Source of the DNA: Bacteroidales bacterium
GTDB lineage: Bacteria > Bacteroidota > Bacteroidia > Bacteroidales > F082
Reading direction: 5' to 3'
NCBI GenBank assembly: GCA_017428285.1
Contig: JAFRRE010000141.1
Span: forward strand, 1 to 64,000
Length of the DNA: 64,000 nucleotides
The position numbers and the translations under genes are program-made. Positions within the stretch are counted from its first letter, which is position 1; each line of letters opens with the position of its first letter. Positions 62,430-64,000 of this stretch are shown here, one piece after another. Below the pieces are notes generated by a model. That model searched no databases. It was given only the letters and a program-made list of their open reading frames with translations, and was not told the DNA's origin.

Positions 62430-63005
62430 TTACTCTTCGGCTTCTTCAGCGACAACAGCGCCCCGGGCAGCGTTGACGGCGAAGATAACGGTGTAACCAG
62501 GAGTGACGGGAGTCACATTCTCAATGTTCAGATCCTTCACCTTGATGGCTTCGTTGATGTTCACATTGCTGATGTTGACCTTCACATAGTCCGGCAGATC
62601 CTTAATCAGACCGCAAACCTTGACCTTCTTGATACCCATTTTGGGTTTACCACCACGCATGACACCGGCAGCCGAGCCTTCGAGGGCGATAGGCAATACA
62701 ACGGTGATGGGCTTGTCTTCCTTCACGATGAGGAAGTCGGCGTGCAACACCTTGTCGGTCACAGGGTGATACTGGATGTCTTGAAGAATGGTCTTGTAGG
62801 TCTTTCCATTGACCTCAAAATCGATAATGTAGGTCTCAGGAGTGAAGAGAATCTTTGAGAAATTCTTCTCAGAAGTGGCGAAATGGATTTGTTGCTCGCC
62901 GCTACCGTACATGACACATGGAACCATCTCGGCTTGACGCAAAGCCTTAGTATCCTTTTTCCCTACGTTCTCGCGAAGAGAACCGCTCAATGATACAGTT
63001 TTCAT
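62430..63005 (-). CDS. rplY: 50S ribosomal protein L25/general stress protein Ctc
   Basis: 191 residues. TKALRQAEMVPCVMYGSGEQ (19-38) is the conserved 5S-rRNA-binding N-domain, followed by the Ctc-type C-domain (VLPIALEGSAAGVMRGGKPKMG) that makes it longer than the E. coli L25. The acidic end (VAEEAEE) is common in Bacteroidota. Binds 5S rRNA in the large subunit. Ended by a good rho-independent terminator. Confidence 0.95.
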   Translation of the reverse strand: MKTVSLSGSLRENVGKKDTKALRQAEMVPCVMYGSGEQQIHFATSEKNFSKILFTPETYIIDFEVNGKTYKTILQDIQYHPVTDKVLHADFLIVKEDKPITVVLPIALEGSAAGVMRGGKPKMGIKKVKVCGLIKDLPDYVKVNISNVNINEAIKVKDLNIENVTPVTPGYTVIFAVNAARGAVVAEEAEE

Positions 63006-63052
63006 TGTGTTTAATTGTTTAATTGATTGTTAATTTATTGATTTATTTGTTG

Positions 63053-63080
63053 GTAGAGACGTAGCGCGCTACGTCTCTAC
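63053..63080. repeat. 28-bp perfect palindrome, copy 2
   Basis: Identical to 48867-48894. It lies 10 bp beyond the prs stop codon, a position like that of copy 1 after DUF4954. Confidence 0.92.
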
Positions 63081-63090
63081 AGGATTTGCA

Positions 63091-64000
63091 TTATTTGAAT
63101 AACGAACTGATGGATTCATACGATTCCACGCGGTGGATGACATCGGCAAACAGCGCAGCCGTGCTCACCACCTTGATCTTCTTGGATGCATTGGCGGGCA
63201 ACGGGATGGAATCGGTGACCACCACCTCGCTGAACACCGAATTGTCCAAACGCTCCATGGCGGGACCGCTGCACACGGCGTGGGTGGCAAAAGCACGGAC
63301 GCTCTTGGCGCCGTTGTCCATCAAAACCTGACCAGCCTTGACGATGGTGCCAGCCGTGTCGATGATGTCATCAACGAGGATGACATTCTTGTCCTTCACA
63401 TCACCAATAAGCGTCATGCTATCCACCACATTGGCGCGCGAGCGTTGCTTGTGACAGATGGCGAGATCGCAACCCAAACGTTTGGCGTAGGCCGAAGCAC
63501 GCTTCGAGCCGCCCACATCGGGCGAAGCCATCATCAAGTACTCGATTTGCATCTTTTGGATGTAGTCAATAAAGAGGCTTGAAGCATAAAGGGCATCCAC
63601 AGGGATGTCGAAGAAGCCCTGGATTTGGTCGGCATGCAGGTCGAGGGTGATGATTCGGTTCACACCGGCGGCGGTCAGCAGATTGGCCACCAACTTCGAG
63701 CCGATGCTCACACGCGGTTGGTCCTTACGATCCTGACGAGCCCATCCGAAATAAGGAATCACAGCAATAATCTTGTGAGCCGAGGCACGCTTGGCCGCGT
63801 CAATCATCAACAGGAGTTCCATAAGGTTATCGGTGGAGGGCATGGTGGACTGCACGATGAACACGTGATGGCCACGGATGCTCTCTTCGTATGAAGGCTG
63901 GAATTCGCCATCGGAGAAGACAACCACCGACGACTTGCCCAATTCAGCACCATATGCTTCGGCAATCTTGGTACCTAATTCTTTTGTGGCCCTCCCGGCG
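63091..64000 (-). CDS. prs: Ribose-phosphate pyrophosphokinase, N-terminus cut by window end
   Basis: At least 302 residues; the frame is open to base 63999, upstream of the first in-frame start, and reads AGRATKELGTKIAEAYG before the conserved part. FSDGEFQPSYEESIRGHHVF, IPYFGWARQDRKDQPR, the catalytic His region TLDLHADQIQGFF, and VILVDDIIDTAGT (PRPP loop) are diagnostic. Makes PRPP from ribose 5-phosphate and ATP for nucleotide, His and Trp synthesis. The remaining N-terminal ~10 residues lie outside the window. Confidence 0.96.
   Translation of the reverse strand, partial: AGRATKELGTKIAEAYGAELGKSSVVVFSDGEFQPSYEESIRGHHVFIVQSTMPSTDNLMELLLMIDAAKRASAHKIIAVIPYFGWARQDRKDQPRVSIGSKLVANLLTAAGVNRIITLDLHADQIQGFFDIPVDALYASSLFIDYIQKMQIEYLMMASPDVGGSKRASAYAKRLGCDLAICHKQRSRANVVDSMTLIGDVKDKNVILVDDIIDTAGTIVKAGQVLMDNGAKSVRAFATHAVCSGPAMERLDNSVFSEVVVTDSIPLPANASKKIKVVSTAALFADVIHRVESYESISSLFK

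Overview
The window looks like Bacteroidales chromosome (phylum Bacteroidota). The signs are several promoters with the Bacteroidota -7 box (TAnnTTTG), a secreted M28 peptidase with a type IX secretion sorting tail, a HU-like / smalltalk / amidase cassette, DUF4954, FdtA-type cupins and many short interspersed palindromic repeats. No rRNA or tRNA gene was seen, and the genus cannot be named from the sequence alone.

Region 1 (1-910) holds the 3' end of an IS4-type transposase and a gene-free stretch. Region 2 (911-28.6 kb, all minus strand) is one long surface-polysaccharide operon, read right to left from a promoter near 28.58 kb. Its order is: four-helix-bundle protein, rfbA-rfbC-rfbD, two FdtA-like ketoisomerase cupins, GNAT, malonyl-CoA:ACP transacylase, acyl carrier protein, KAS III, NeuD-like acyltransferase, second KAS III, SDR reductase, metallo-beta-lactamase-fold hydrolase, an AAA ATPase with a small partner, DegT sugar aminotransferase, Wzx flippase, glycosyltransferases, LicD, WbsX-like protein, Wzy-like polymerase, acetyltransferase, HpcH/HpaI aldolase, WbqC, DegT-like protein, PglC-type phosphoglycosyl transferase, PIG-L deacetylase and a second NeuD acyltransferase. 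The centre reads as a private mini fatty-acid pathway that could build a short (hydroxy)acyl group on its own carrier protein and place it on a dTDP-3-amino-3,6-dideoxyhexose. rfbB, the 4,6-dehydratase, is absent from the window.

Region 3 (28.6-38.3 kb) is accessory DNA: repeats, gene remnants, two unknown genes, the HU-like / smalltalk / amidase cassette, a two-gene AAA ATPase + TOPRIM (RloB/OLD-like) defence candidate with its own promoter, and two AlbA_2 (Schlafen-like) ATP-binding proteins. Each AlbA_2 gene carries a coding minisatellite, and one is frameshifted.

Region 4 (38.3-54.3 kb, minus strand) supplies nucleotide sugars: WbuC, CapG/CapF/CapE (UDP-L-FucNAc route), UDP-glucuronate-type epimerase, PnuC, UDP-HexNAc dehydrogenase, WbpB/WlbA-like oxidoreductase, NagB, DUF4954, GalE, and then an orphan N6-adenine methyltransferase. 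It is packed with repeat families. Two GxxExxY (PD-(D/E)XK-like) genes sit inside elements whose arms recur nearby without the gene. In CapE, CapF and CapG repeat sequence has entered the reading frame without breaking it.

Region 5 (54.3-64 kb) is ordinary core genome: tsaB, M28 peptidase, a DUF748/AsmA-like protein, gltX, a THUMP-type RNA methyltransferase, pth, the L25 ribosomal protein gene and a prs gene that runs off the right edge.
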